Source: Asaia lannensis NBRC 102526
GTDB lineage: Bacteria > Pseudomonadota > Alphaproteobacteria > Acetobacterales > Acetobacteraceae
Direction of reading: 5' to 3'
Length of the DNA stretch: 64,000 nt
Assembly (NCBI RefSeq): GCF_024054035.1
Contig: NZ_JAMXQU010000001.1
Coordinates: 372,001 to 436,000 of the forward strand
In this document: positions 1 through 8,924 of the stretch, piece after piece
Layout of the letters: every line of letters starts with the position of its first letter
Numbering within the stretch: the stretch's first letter is position 1
The notes under the pieces: generated by a model
What the model saw: the letters and a program-made list of their open reading frames with translations, nothing else
What the model was told of the DNA's origin: nothing
Databases searched by the model: none
Program-made: the position numbers and the translations under genes

Positions 1-633
1 CCAGCGATAATCGGCAAGGCTGTAGGCAAGGGGCGCGCCATAAGCGCGTATCGCTTCATGCAGGCGTCTTGGGGGCGCGTTGTGTTCATAGATGTAGTCG
101 CCCAGGAAGGCGACGAGATCTGGTCTGTCATCTGCCATACGATCATAGGCAGCGTAATAGCCGAACTCGTAATGCGCACATGAGGCAATTCCTAGTCTCA
201 GCGAGTCGATGCGTTGCGAACGTCGCGGTAGGGATACGGTCCGTCCGACCGGTGACGCACAGCCACGGGCAAGAAAGCGGTACCAGTAGGGACGGCCAGC
301 CGCCGGCAGGCGAGGCACGACATGAATGGAATAGCCAGCCTCTTTTCGTGCAATCGTATGACCTGAGGCTACGAGACCGGTCATGTCGGGATTGAGTGCG
401 ATTTCCCAGATCACCGGTACCGCCTCAGGAAGATCGGGTTCCGCTCCAAATACGAGCGGCAGTGTACCAAGGCGCGTCCAGATCACGACGCTATCGGTAT
501 CGGGGTCGCCGCTCGCGACCCCGAATGGAAAACATGAGGTGCCCTGGTCTAGGCTTGTTGCCCGCACCAGAGAGGGTTTGGCTATGCAGAGCGAGGCACC
601 GAGGCCTAGAGCGGTACGTCTTGGAAGGAGCAT
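1..633 (-). CDS. phoD: Alkaline phosphatase D (PhoD-like), C-terminus cut by window edge
   Basis: This is a partial gene of about 211 codons that runs off the left edge. The start at 633 opens with LPRRTALGLG, a twin-arginine signal core followed by a hydrophobic stretch, so export by Tat is expected. Residues about 37-55 read FGVASGDPDTDSVVIWTRL, the hallmark of the PhoD N-terminal domain, and FLGDYIYE near residue 183 supplies the first metal-site residues of the phosphodiesterase domain. The rest of the active site lies outside the window. The gene begins 89 bp after the TonB-receptor stop on the same strand, so the two are probably co-transcribed. PhoD enzymes release phosphate from phosphoesters in the periplasm. 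The family call is firm; the substrate is unknown. Confidence 0.88.
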   Translation of the reverse strand, partial: MLLPRRTALGLGASLCIAKPSLVRATSLDQGTSCFPFGVASGDPDTDSVVIWTRLGTLPLVFGAEPDLPEAVPVIWEIALNPDMTGLVASGHTIARKEAGYSIHVVPRLPAAGRPYWYRFLARGCASPVGRTVSLPRRSQRIDSLRLGIASCAHYEFGYYAAYDRMADDRPDLVAFLGDYIYEHNAPPRRLHEAIRAYGAPLAYSLADYRW

Positions 634-722
634 GAGTCGCGCCTTTTGTTTTGCCCCGACCGGGCGAGAAAACGGGTGTCTGGATATGAGAGGGCGGCGG
701 GTCCCCTCACGGAGTGGGAAGG

Positions 723-3002
723 TCACAAATCGCCTCGAACGCGCAGGAGCCAAGTGGCGGGCATACCTGCAAGTGCAATATTATCACCACTGATGAAGCG
801 CCCGCGTGTCACATCATATTGTTTGTCTGTGATGTTTCGTCCGATCGCCTCGACCTTCCAATGACCCTTGCGTGGCGCGAAGGCGATGTAGCCACCCCAT
901 AAAGTATATCCAGCCAGATCGTTGATAGGGGTTAGAAAGCGTAGCGAGGTCCGTAGGCTGTAATCGAGCCCTCCCGTCAGGTCGTAACGCCCGAGGCGCC
1001 ATGTATAATCGACTGACCCATTGGCCGTGAAACTCGGTACCGAGATTTTCTGTCCAGCGGCATCGCTCATGATGCCCTGCCAAAGTCCATCCACCTTGAC
1101 GACCTTGGTGATCGTGCTGAATTTGTCGTAGGCGCCAGTAACATAAGCGCCGGATTGAGCGATGCGTAATCTTTCGATCGGCGACCACTCGACCTCATAT
1201 TCGCCGCCGTATTCGTGTGATCTGGGTGCATTCACATAAACGCCGATTGCACCGCTGATCGGACTCACGGTCTGCGATTGAACCTGACGGTTGAAATAAT
1301 CGTAGTAGAAAAAATCTGCGTTGATCTTCAGATTGTACTCTGGCAACACAAGCTTGTTGCCAAGTTCGAAAGCATAGAGATTCTCAGGCTTGAACGGCGT
1401 CGACATATCACGAGCGTTGCTGGTGTTGTAAACAGTGTAGCCGCCCGATTTTATGCCTTTACTGAAGGTAAAATAAAGCATATCGCGAGAAAACGGTGTG
1501 TATTGCAGGATAAAACGCGCAGACGGAAGCGTGTAGGACAGGCTGCGCTTGTCAACGATATTGTTTGGGTTGGTTACAATATTATTGACGATGTAATGCG
1601 CATAGAGGTTATTCAGGTCACGTTTTTCATGCTCGATGCGAACCCCTCCCACAATTTGGAAAGCATGTGTGACGTGATAGGTGGCCTGACCGAAACCGCT
1701 GATCGTATTCACGACCTGAGAATAGCGTACATCGCCATTGGTCTTGTTGAGATCGACAAAGCCGGACTGATAGCGGTCGTTGAGCCACTGATAGCCATAG
1801 AAAACACCGCCGATCCATTCGAGGCGGCTCTTGCTGTTCGAAGAGACGCGGAATTCCTCCGATACGACATTGGCACGTGTCCTGAATGAAACGTCGGCGA
1901 TCGCCTTCGATGATCCGTCGAAATTGTTATATTCGTTGCGTTTCATGTTATCGAAGCTCGTCAGGTTCACGAGTGTGATCCTGCGCAGCTTCTTTTGCAC
2001 TCTGAAATTAAGCCCGCCCATATCGAGATGGCTGTAGGGCGTAGCACCCGGTGTAATGCCTATCTGGTCGGCGAAGGACTGTGATGTCCCCCATAAGGTC
2101 TGGTAACGGTCGGGTGAAACCGGGATCGGATTGGTTGTGCTCAGTGCAGTGATAGGCGACCAAGGATGGACGCCTGTTCCATCGGAGCGATCGCGATTAC
2201 CATGCAAATTGAAAAGGATTTGCCAACTTTCGTCCGGATGAAAATCCATGAGGAGACGGGCTGCCCCACGATTGGCGTCGCCAAGCCATTCTCGTTTTTC
2301 TGGATTGTACTGCCATGCGCCGCCTTGCTGTGTCTGACCGGCCAGTCGGACGCTTAGCTTCTCGTTGATCGGTCCGGAAATATAACCATCTACGGTTGCG
2401 GCATTGAAACGCCCGTCCTGCGCCGCAATTCCTGCCTGGAAACTGTCGGTTGGCCGATTTGTGATATAATTGATCGCACCGCCCGTCGTGTTGCGTCCAT
2501 AGAGCGTTCCTTGAGGGCCTCTCAGAACTTCTACGCGCGCCATGTCGAACATCTGCCCATTGGTTCCAAGTGGAACGGGATTGGAGACCTCATCGACGTA
2601 GATGCCGACTGTCGGGGAGTTGTTGCTCGAATACCCGCTGAACCCGACGCCGCGAATGGTGTAGGTGAATTGTCCGCTGCCGTAGGAGGGCTGGATCTGC
2701 AACGACGGGGTAACATATTGCAGGTCGAAAACGGAAGTAATGTTCCGGTTTTCCAAGGTTTTGGCGCTTACCACACTGATTGAGGTGGGGACTGTCTGCG
2801 CCGTTTGCGTTTTACGGTCTGCCGTCACAAGAATGGACTCGATTCGTCCATCCTTGTGCGGCGCTATGGGTTTCGCTGCTGCTGTTGTCTTGTCGGGAAT
2901 GGTGCGCTTGGCTTTTAGTGGTGCCGCGGATGGGGTGAGCGGGAAAAACGCTACTGTCAGTGTTGCGCACAGAATTCCGGCGCGCATATCCAGATATGTC
3001 AT
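723..3002 (-). CDS. TonB-dependent outer-membrane receptor
   Basis: The 759-residue protein is the usual size for the family. A signal peptide spans about residues 1-27. A TonB-box-like ESILVTA is near residue 55, followed by the plug domain (about 60-170) with the typical VEVLRGPQGTLYGRNTTGG motif. The remainder is beta-strand-rich barrel with the late DLAGYTLWGGYIAF and the terminal RVRGDL. It would import a scarce ligand across the outer membrane using TonB energy. The ligand cannot be told from sequence. The downstream PhoD phosphatase suggests a phosphate ester, while the Fur-like palindrome upstream would suggest iron. The start at 3002 is taken because the signal peptide follows directly; MRAGILC six codons in is an alternative. 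Confidence 0.93.
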   Translation of the reverse strand: MTYLDMRAGILCATLTVAFFPLTPSAAPLKAKRTIPDKTTAAAKPIAPHKDGRIESILVTADRKTQTAQTVPTSISVVSAKTLENRNITSVFDLQYVTPSLQIQPSYGSGQFTYTIRGVGFSGYSSNNSPTVGIYVDEVSNPVPLGTNGQMFDMARVEVLRGPQGTLYGRNTTGGAINYITNRPTDSFQAGIAAQDGRFNAATVDGYISGPINEKLSVRLAGQTQQGGAWQYNPEKREWLGDANRGAARLLMDFHPDESWQILFNLHGNRDRSDGTGVHPWSPITALSTTNPIPVSPDRYQTLWGTSQSFADQIGITPGATPYSHLDMGGLNFRVQKKLRRITLVNLTSFDNMKRNEYNNFDGSSKAIADVSFRTRANVVSEEFRVSSNSKSRLEWIGGVFYGYQWLNDRYQSGFVDLNKTNGDVRYSQVVNTISGFGQATYHVTHAFQIVGGVRIEHEKRDLNNLYAHYIVNNIVTNPNNIVDKRSLSYTLPSARFILQYTPFSRDMLYFTFSKGIKSGGYTVYNTSNARDMSTPFKPENLYAFELGNKLVLPEYNLKINADFFYYDYFNRQVQSQTVSPISGAIGVYVNAPRSHEYGGEYEVEWSPIERLRIAQSGAYVTGAYDKFSTITKVVKVDGLWQGIMSDAAGQKISVPSFTANGSVDYTWRLGRYDLTGGLDYSLRTSLRFLTPINDLAGYTLWGGYIAFAPRKGHWKVEAIGRNITDKQYDVTRGRFISGDNIALAGMPATWLLRVRGDL

Positions 3003-3339
3003 GATCCGTATAGTCCGTTGTGAATTACGGAACTACGATAAATATAATTTCTATATATTATTGTGATATTGAAAAGAAATTATCGTTTCCTTTCATTTCA
3101 AGTAGTAAATATCATCATAAACACGGTATACTTCATAAATGACACGAGCCCCCAAAAGAGCCTGCGTCAGAAAAAATATGCATGCGTATGCGTTAATGAG
3201 AATAATTCTTATCTATAAATAACAAGAGATGTTTGTGAGGCGCTGGATCTGATAAGAAAGTTCAATAAGAACTGCCGGGAACCCCAGCGTGCAGGAATCA
3301 TTATGACTGTATTATCTGCACATCCCGGAGTGATTTCTC
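3003..3339. other. AT-rich divergent intergenic region
   Basis: This 337-bp stretch separates the TonB receptor (minus) from the catalase (plus). It is markedly more AT-rich than its surroundings and must hold both promoters. I see no open reading frame worth calling. The one clear element is the inverted repeat at 3197-3211, listed separately. The catalase ribosome-binding site is the CCCGGAG just before 3340. Confidence 0.7.
3197..3211. promoter_or_regulatory. Fur-box-like inverted repeat
   Basis: TGAGAATAATTCTTA is a near-perfect 7-1-7 palindrome that matches the classical Fur 7-1-7 consensus (TGATAAT-N-ATTATCA) at 12 of 14 positions. It lies about 130 bp before the catalase start and 195 bp before the receptor start. 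A Fur-family repressor (Fur, Mur or PerR type) is the natural candidate. Binding is inferred only. Confidence 0.5.
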
Positions 3340-4800
3340 ATGTCTGACGACCATATCAAACCCACGACGACCGATGCCGGCGCCCCCGTTGCCAGTACCG
3401 AGTATTCTCTGAGCGTCGGTGCTGATGGTCCGATTGTGCTGCACGATCACTATCTGATCGAGCAGATGGCGACCTTCAATCGTGAGATGATCCCGGATCG
3501 TCAGCCTCATGCAAAGGGCGGTGGCGCGTTCGGTCATTTCGAGGTCACGCATGATGTCAGCGCCTACACAAAGGCGAAATTCCTGCAGAAAGGACAGAAA
3601 ACCGAGGTTGTTGCGCGATTTTCGGAAGTGGCAATCGAATCTGGTGGTGCGGATACGCTGCGCGACCCTCGTGGGTTTGCGCTGAAATTCTACACCGATG
3701 AGGGTAATTTTGACATGGTGGGTAACAACACCCCCGTGTTCTTCATGCGCGATCCGATGAAATTCCAGCATTTCATCCACTCGCAAAAGCGCCGCGCCGA
3801 TAATGGTCTGCGCGATAACGATATGCAGTGGGATTTCTGGACTCTTACGCCTGAATCGGCGCATCAGGTTACATGGCTGATGGGTGATCGCGGTATTCCT
3901 GAGAGCTGGCGTCACATGGATGGTTTCTCCAGCCATACCTATATGTGGGTCAACGAGGCAGGCGAGCGCTTCTGGGTCAAATATCACTTCAAGACCGATC
4001 AGGGCATCAAGTGCCTGACACAGGACCAGGCCGACAAGCTGGCTGGCAGCGACCCCGACTACCATCGTCGTGATCTCTATGAAGCCATCAAGCGCGGTGA
4101 AAATCCGAGCTGGACGCTCAAGATGCAGATCATGCCCTATGAGGATGCCAAGACCTATCGCATCAATCCGTTCGATCTCACCAAGGTCTGGTCGCAGAGC
4201 GAATATCCGCTGATCGAAGTGGGAAAGCTCACGCTCGACCGTAATCCGACCGACTTCTTCGCACAGATCGAGCAGGTGGCATTCGAGCCGAACAACTACG
4301 TGCCGGGCACGGGGCTTTCGCCTGACAAGATGCTTCTGGCACGGTCGTTCGCCTATGCAGACGCACATCGCGCCCGTCTCGGGGTGAATTACAAGCAGAT
4401 ACCGGTCAATGCACCGAAATGTCCGGTACACTCCTATTCCAAGGGTGGAGCCATGCGCTCGAAGCTGGCAACGGATCCGGTATATACGCCCAATTCCAAG
4501 GGTGGACCGGTGGCCGATGCTCAGCGTTTCCCTGAAGATGCGGTATGGGCGGCCGATGGCGAATTCGTGCGCGCGGCGTACACACTGCGCCCGGATGACG
4601 ACGATTACAGCCAGGCCAATACACTGGTGAACAAGGTGATGGACGATGCCGCCCGTGAGCGCCTGGTGCAGAATGCCGCAGGTCATATTCTGGGTGGCGT
4701 TGAAGAACCGGTTCTGTCGCGCGTGTTCGAATACTGGTCGAATGTCGATGAAAAGATCGGCCAGCGTATCCGTGAGGCCGTGCTTTCGCAGAAGAAATAA
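3340..4800 (+). CDS. katA: Catalase (small-subunit, heme)
   Basis: The 486-residue length fits a small-subunit monofunctional catalase, which converts hydrogen peroxide to water and oxygen. The catalytic histidine sits in [14 protein letters not shown] (about residue 57), the active-site asparagine in [12 protein letters not shown] (about 130), and the proximal heme tyrosine in [16 protein letters not shown] (about 340). No signal peptide is present, so the enzyme is cytoplasmic. It stands alone, divergent from the TonB receptor and closed by a strong terminator. The start is supported by CCCGGAG upstream. Catalase is expected in a strictly aerobic, peroxide-producing acetic acid bacterium. 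Confidence 0.96.
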   Translation: MSDDHIKPTTTDAGAPVASTEYSLSVGADGPIVLHDHYLIEQMATFNREMIPDRQPHAKGGGAFGHFEVTHDVSAYTKAKFLQKGQKTEVVARFSEVAIESGGADTLRDPRGFALKFYTDEGNFDMVGNNTPVFFMRDPMKFQHFIHSQKRRADNGLRDNDMQWDFWTLTPESAHQVTWLMGDRGIPESWRHMDGFSSHTYMWVNEAGERFWVKYHFKTDQGIKCLTQDQADKLAGSDPDYHRRDLYEAIKRGENPSWTLKMQIMPYEDAKTYRINPFDLTKVWSQSEYPLIEVGKLTLDRNPTDFFAQIEQVAFEPNNYVPGTGLSPDKMLLARSFAYADAHRARLGVNYKQIPVNAPKCPVHSYSKGGAMRSKLATDPVYTPNSKGGPVADAQRFPEDAVWAADGEFVRAAYTLRPDDDDYSQANTLVNKVMDDAARERLVQNAAGHILGGVEEPVLSRVFEYWSNVDEKIGQRIREAVLSQKK

Positions 4801-4848
4801 AAGACCAGCCCGGGACGGTCTGGATGCCCTCTGTAAACAAGGGCAGTG

Positions 4849-4877
4849 AGGGGAGCCGAAAGGCTCCCCTTTTTTTT
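4849..4877 (+). terminator. Rho-independent terminator of the catalase gene
   Basis: A perfect 9-bp stem (AGGGGAGCC / GGCTCCCCT) closes on a GAAA tetraloop and runs into a T-tract. It sits about 50 bp after the katA stop. Confidence 0.93.
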
Positions 4878-5009
4878 GATTGCGGCGTTCCGAACACCGA
4901 TGCCGGAAGATCGATCTCTCAGGATCGATGCTTATGCCTGTCGGGGGCAGGGCATTTGGAATTGATACGCGTGGAGGCGCCCGCGCGACGCCCTGCCTCC
5001 ATCCGGCAC

Positions 5010-6086
5010 TCAGTCCAGATAGGCTGCGCGCAGGGCTGCGATCTGGGTCGGGCCAATCGCGAGTTTCTGCGACATATAGGCGTCGATGGAACCATACTGC
5101 TTTCTGATCGACGCAAATGCGGCTTCGAGATAGGCTGGATCGGAATCGAGCATGGCGCTCATTGCTGGTGAGGCTGCCATGGCGCCGCCATTCTGATGAT
5201 CGCTCATGGCTGCCTTGAAGCTGGGCGTGAGATGAGCACGCAGCAGATCGCCGCTCATCGCATAATCGGCCAGAATGGTTTTCTCAGGCACGCCAAGGGC
5301 GTAAAGAATCAGAGCCGAGGCGAACCCTGTGCGGTCCTTGCCGGCAGTGCAATGGGTCAGGGTCGGTGTCTGATGAGCCAGAAGGCGTGCGAAAAGCGCC
5401 TTCAGCTCAGGCGCATAGTAATCGGGCATCCGGGCATAAAAGCTCTCCATCAGGTCTTTCGCCTGCGCCGTGTCCATTTTCGCCAGTCGTGTGCGGTCGG
5501 TCATGTCTGCGGGCAGGGTCGGCTTTTCTGAAGGGAAGAAAGCAGGTGCAGGTCCCTGCCAATGTGTGGGCTGCTTGTTCTGTTCGGCCTGGGTACGCAG
5601 GTCGGTCACGCTCCTGATACCGAGCGTATCGACAAACCCGTAATCGGCTGTGGTCAGACCGCCCGGCGCAGCAGAGCGATAGAATTCGCCCCAGCGCACA
5701 TGATGATGATCCGCCGTTTCGTAACCGCCCATATCGCGGAAATTGGCTACGCCTTCGAGGGGCAGAAGGCGGTTCGAAACCCAGACACCCTTGGCGCCGC
5801 CAACCGGTCTGATCAGAAAATAGACACGATGGACGCCCGGAAAAGGAGAAATCACGCGCAAGGCATGAGCCGTGACCTGTTTCTGCACGGAGACCATGCC
5901 AGCCTCCTGCGGCGCCAGCGCAGCGAATATATCGACGGTGCCCAGAGATGCGGGCCAGTCGATTGTGTATTGCGGTACCATGGTCATCTCGACCGTGGCC
6001 GCCTCATTCGTTGTGGCCTGGGCGGGATAAGCCGAGGCCAGGGCCGTGGCCGAAATCAGGGCAAAAATCGTCTTTTTCAGAAACAT
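5010..6086 (-). CDS. Secreted tyrosine-protein phosphatase (Y_phosphatase3 type)
   Basis: The 358-residue protein starts with the signal peptide MFLKKTIFALISATALASA. The phosphatase domain runs from about residue 120 with NFRDMGGY and DLRT and ends with the P-loop HCTAGKDRTG near residue 245, a complete CX5R cysteine phosphatase signature. This family dephosphorylates phosphotyrosine or lipid phosphates. The N-terminal ~110 residues look like an accessory beta domain. It is monocistronic, divergent from the YafY regulator. The substrate is unknown; a periplasmic role follows from the signal peptide. Confidence 0.88.
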   Translation of the reverse strand: MFLKKTIFALISATALASAYPAQATTNEAATVEMTMVPQYTIDWPASLGTVDIFAALAPQEAGMVSVQKQVTAHALRVISPFPGVHRVYFLIRPVGGAKGVWVSNRLLPLEGVANFRDMGGYETADHHHVRWGEFYRSAAPGGLTTADYGFVDTLGIRSVTDLRTQAEQNKQPTHWQGPAPAFFPSEKPTLPADMTDRTRLAKMDTAQAKDLMESFYARMPDYYAPELKALFARLLAHQTPTLTHCTAGKDRTGFASALILYALGVPEKTILADYAMSGDLLRAHLTPSFKAAMSDHQNGGAMAASPAMSAMLDSDPAYLEAAFASIRKQYGSIDAYMSQKLAIGPTQIAALRAAYLD

Positions 6087-6400
6087 GGTCTCTCAATCTC
6101 TTCAATACCGCGCCTTATGGAGCGGAATAATAGCCCGGCCGCTTTGTGGAGGGCAGAACGGCCATTCCCTTATCTGTGCCTTCTTTCCTGACGGAAGGAT
6201 GCAGTCTTTCTGCATCACAGGGACGACCGGTGGAAAACAAGACATGGAGAGAATGGTCGTCTGACCGGGATGACGCGACAGGAGACAGGAATTGCCTGAT
6301 TGGAACCCTGTGGATAGTGAATTTTTTCTTTCAGGATTGCTGTCAGTTCGGGTGATCATGAGATGATATCTTTTGTTGTGCGACGCGCAGAGGCCAATAC
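6087..6400. other. Divergent intergenic region
   Basis: This 314-bp gap lies between the secreted phosphatase and the YafY-type regulator. It contains a small perfect inverted repeat (GATGCAG, 5-nt loop, CTGCATC) at 6198-6216, which could be an operator. No gene, RNA or terminator was recognised. Confidence 0.5.
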
Positions 6401-7105
6401 ATGTCCAGATCGTCCAGACTTCTTGAATTGCTTCGCCTGTTGCGCGGGTATCGTCATCCGGTCACGGCCGGGAGTCTTGCGGAGAAGCTCGGCATAAGCA
6501 AACGGTCGCTTTATCGCGACATCGTGTCCCTGCAGGCCATGGGTGCGCCGGTAAGGGGGGAGGCGGGCGTGGGCTACGTGCTTGAGGCAGGCTTTGTACT
6601 CCCACCGCTCATGTTCACATTCGAGGAAATCGAGGCACTGGCTCTGGGAGCGGATTTCGTCATATCCAATACGGATCCCGGTCTCAGGATGGCTGCACGT
6701 GATGCTTTGGCGCGTATTGCCGCTGTCCTTCCGGCGCCACTGCGTGAGGGGCTGGAACACGCCCCGCTTATGGTGGGGCCGCCGTCAGCGGTTCCCGAGG
6801 ATGCTGTCAATCCGATCGTGCTGCGCAAGGCCATAAGAGATGAGGTCGTCGTTCTGATCGACTACAGGGACGGGCAAGGGGCGGTGACACAGAGGCTGAT
6901 CTGGCCTTTTGCCATGGCCTATTTCGAGAAAGCGCATATTCTTGTTGCCTGGTGCGCCCTTAGGGAAGGTTTTCGCCATTTTCGTCTGGACCGTCTTGAA
7001 GGGTTCATGGTCACGGGCAGACGCTTTCCCCAGCGACGACAGACGCTTCTGAAAAAATGGCATGAGGAGCGGGCATTGGAAGACGGTCATGCGTTATTTC
7101 TCTGA
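6401..7105 (+). CDS. YafY-family transcriptional regulator (HTH + WYL)
   Basis: The 234 residues comprise an N-terminal winged helix-turn-helix (about 1-60; SLAEKLGISKRSLYRDI is the helix-turn-helix) and a C-terminal WYL-type sensor domain (about 130-210; RLIWPFAMAYFEKAHILVAW). WYL proteins bind small ligands or nucleic acid and control nearby genes. The next gene is a VOC protein, a pairing often seen with YafY regulators, so that gene is a plausible target. The 114 bp between them hold an inverted repeat of GCGCGCTG at 7141-7175. Confidence 0.9.
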   Translation: MSRSSRLLELLRLLRGYRHPVTAGSLAEKLGISKRSLYRDIVSLQAMGAPVRGEAGVGYVLEAGFVLPPLMFTFEEIEALALGADFVISNTDPGLRMAARDALARIAAVLPAPLREGLEHAPLMVGPPSAVPEDAVNPIVLRKAIRDEVVVLIDYRDGQGAVTQRLIWPFAMAYFEKAHILVAWCALREGFRHFRLDRLEGFMVTGRRFPQRRQTLLKKWHEERALEDGHALFL

Positions 7106-7140
7106 CGCGCCTCCTTGTACTGTCCCCACGCGATGCAGAC

Positions 7141-7175
7141 GCGCGCTGCTGCTGACAGAAACTGACACAGCGCGC
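7141..7175. repeat. Inverted repeat between regulator and VOC gene
   Basis: Arms GCGCGCTG and CAGCGCGC are separated by 19 nt. The repeat could be a hairpin ending the regulator transcript (no T-tract follows) or an operator for the downstream VOC gene. Confidence 0.4.
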
Positions 7176-7219
7176 GGTCATGATGCTCCTGTCACAAACA
7201 GATAGGATAATGGCGTATC

Positions 7220-7603
7220 ATGATCGATAGTCTTCTCGTCACGCTTTACGTGCGCAATGTTATATTGAGCGCAGATTTCTATTCAGCCTTGCTCGACCGG
7301 AAGCCGGTCCATCAATCGGAAAACTACGCCCAGTTCGATCTGGGAATGCATGCCCGCCTTGGGCTCTGGCGGCAAGGTGACGTGGTTCCCCGTTATGATC
7401 CGTTACCCGACAACAAATGCCTGTGTCGTAATGAGATCGATTTCCCTGTCGAGACGCGCGAGGCGGTGGATGCATTGTTTATGCGCTGGAAGACGCACGG
7501 CGTTCCGATCGTCGAGGCGCCGACAGAGCACGAATTCGGCTATGGTTTTCTGATCAGCGATCCCGATGGTCATCGCCTGCGTGTTCTTTCCCCTCCGGGC
7601 TGA
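7220..7603 (+). CDS. VOC (glyoxalase/bleomycin-resistance/dioxygenase) family protein
   Basis: The 127-residue protein has the paired beta-alpha-beta-beta-beta layout of the vicinal oxygen chelate fold. It opens with LYVRNVILSADFYSALLDRKPV and ends with the typical YGFLISDPDGHRLRVLSP. These proteins bind a metal or a hydrophobic ligand; roles range from glyoxalase to resistance proteins. The first metal-ligand position is not an obvious histidine, so enzymatic activity is unproven. It follows the YafY regulator on the same strand and is convergent with the LacI gene, only 7 bp away. Confidence 0.85.
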   Translation: MIDSLLVTLYVRNVILSADFYSALLDRKPVHQSENYAQFDLGMHARLGLWRQGDVVPRYDPLPDNKCLCRNEIDFPVETREAVDALFMRWKTHGVPIVEAPTEHEFGYGFLISDPDGHRLRVLSPPG

Positions 7604-7610
7604 ATGGGGT

Positions 7611-8666
7611 TCAGTCGAGATTTTCCGACGTGACCAGCCTGAATTTCGGCGCATCGAAACCGATCAGGGCGGGAATGATACCCAGTTTCTGAAGGCATAG
7701 ATGCAGGGCAAGCCCCGCCTGGGCTTCGGGTGTCTGATCGATGGCAAAATCCATCGTGCCGTCGATCAGGCAGCCTCGGGTGACGTCATTGACCTCATGC
7801 CCCACCCAGCTGAGCCTGCGCCTAGTATGACGGCGCAACACATCGCCGATACGCAGATTATCGCCGCCCGCAGTGTAAAGACCGACCAGATCCGGAATCT
7901 CCTCGATCGCCCGATGCACAAGCCTTGCCGCTTCCTCGGGGTCGTCACGGTCGAAAAAAACCTCGCGCAATTCCGGACAGTCCCGTGCGCTGTCGGCAAG
8001 GTAGGACGAGAACCCTTCGATACGCTCGCGGTGATTGGCATAGGCCATGGAGTGACAGAGCGCGATAACCGCCCCCTTGCCAGTAGCAGGCATGTGCGGC
8101 GCCAGACTACGTGTGAGGCAAAGGGCTGCGGTGCGTCCTGCTGCGTAATTATCGATCCCGATATAGGGAAGATCGGGCAGGTTGCGCGTCATGATCTGGA
8201 TGACGGGCATGTTCCGGCTCGCGACCTCGCGCAAAGCGTCGAGAATGTCCGGATGGGACGGGCATGCCAGAATGAGCGCAGCACGCGGATAGGACGCCTG
8301 TTTTATACGCGCGACAAAATCGGCAGTATCGTTCTCACGTACGAAGCTGCGATGAATCTGGATATCCTTGCCCAGCGATCCGGCGAGAGCGGCAAAAGCC
8401 CGGTTCAGACGGGAATAGAAGAGGGTTTCAGGGCGTACCAGCAACACATCTATGTGCAGCACCCCCCGATGCAGGCCTGGCAGAGTGGGGAAGTAATCGA
8501 GATCGCGCGCAACGGTCAGAATGCGTCGGCAGGTTTCGGGCCTGACATTTCCACGATTGTTCAGGGCGCGCTCGACCGTCGCCGTTCCCACGCCAGCAAG
8601 CGCTGCAATATCCCTGAGTGTTGCCCGCTTTTTGCGGCCGGTTTCCGTAACGATGTCATCCAGCAT
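7611..8666 (-). CDS. LacI-family transcriptional regulator
   Basis: About 351 residues with the N-terminal LacI helix-turn-helix (TLRDIAALAGVGTATVERAL) followed by a periplasmic-binding-protein-like sensor domain (YIGIDNYAAGRTAA; TAGGDNLRIG). It is divergent from the three-subunit dehydrogenase operon and is its likely regulator. Longer starts at 8687 and 8681 are possible. I prefer 8666 because AGGCAGGA sits 4 bp before it and nothing similar precedes 8687. An inverted repeat at 8687-8705 lies just upstream. The effector is unknown, probably a sugar or sugar acid. Confidence 0.9.
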   Translation of the reverse strand: MLDDIVTETGRKKRATLRDIAALAGVGTATVERALNNRGNVRPETCRRILTVARDLDYFPTLPGLHRGVLHIDVLLVRPETLFYSRLNRAFAALAGSLGKDIQIHRSFVRENDTADFVARIKQASYPRAALILACPSHPDILDALREVASRNMPVIQIMTRNLPDLPYIGIDNYAAGRTAALCLTRSLAPHMPATGKGAVIALCHSMAYANHRERIEGFSSYLADSARDCPELREVFFDRDDPEEAARLVHRAIEEIPDLVGLYTAGGDNLRIGDVLRRHTRRRLSWVGHEVNDVTRGCLIDGTMDFAIDQTPEAQAGLALHLCLQKLGIIPALIGFDAPKFRLVTSENLD

Positions 8667-8686
8667 GTTATCCTGCCTCATCTTCA

Positions 8687-8705
8687 TGATGAGATCAGAT
8701 CATCA
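8687..8705. promoter_or_regulatory. Possible LacI operator
   Basis: TGATGA and TCATCA form perfect arms around GATCAGA, just upstream of the LacI start and about 220 bp before the dehydrogenase operon. The position would suit autoregulation. This is inferred from symmetry and place only. Confidence 0.35.
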
Positions 8706-8924
8706 AGATGATCGTCCCCGTCCCATCTGTCGCTCTAGACTAGCGACGATCGGTGCAATTGCCCGATCAAACAGGTGTGACGTCACGCACGGGTCAGGAC
8801 TGGCCCGAAACGTCGCACGCCGAAAACAGACGGTTCTTATGCGAACCGGAAAACGACGAGCGGCAGAATGATGAGCCCGAGAGCGACAAGTCGAGAAATT
8901 ACAGGCCAAAACCAGACAGGCGTC

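Noticed and set aside
3301-4686. Long minus-strand open frame of 461 codons opposite the catalase gene
   Set aside because: It is the antisense shadow of katA: no domain, and the plus-strand protein has all catalase motifs.
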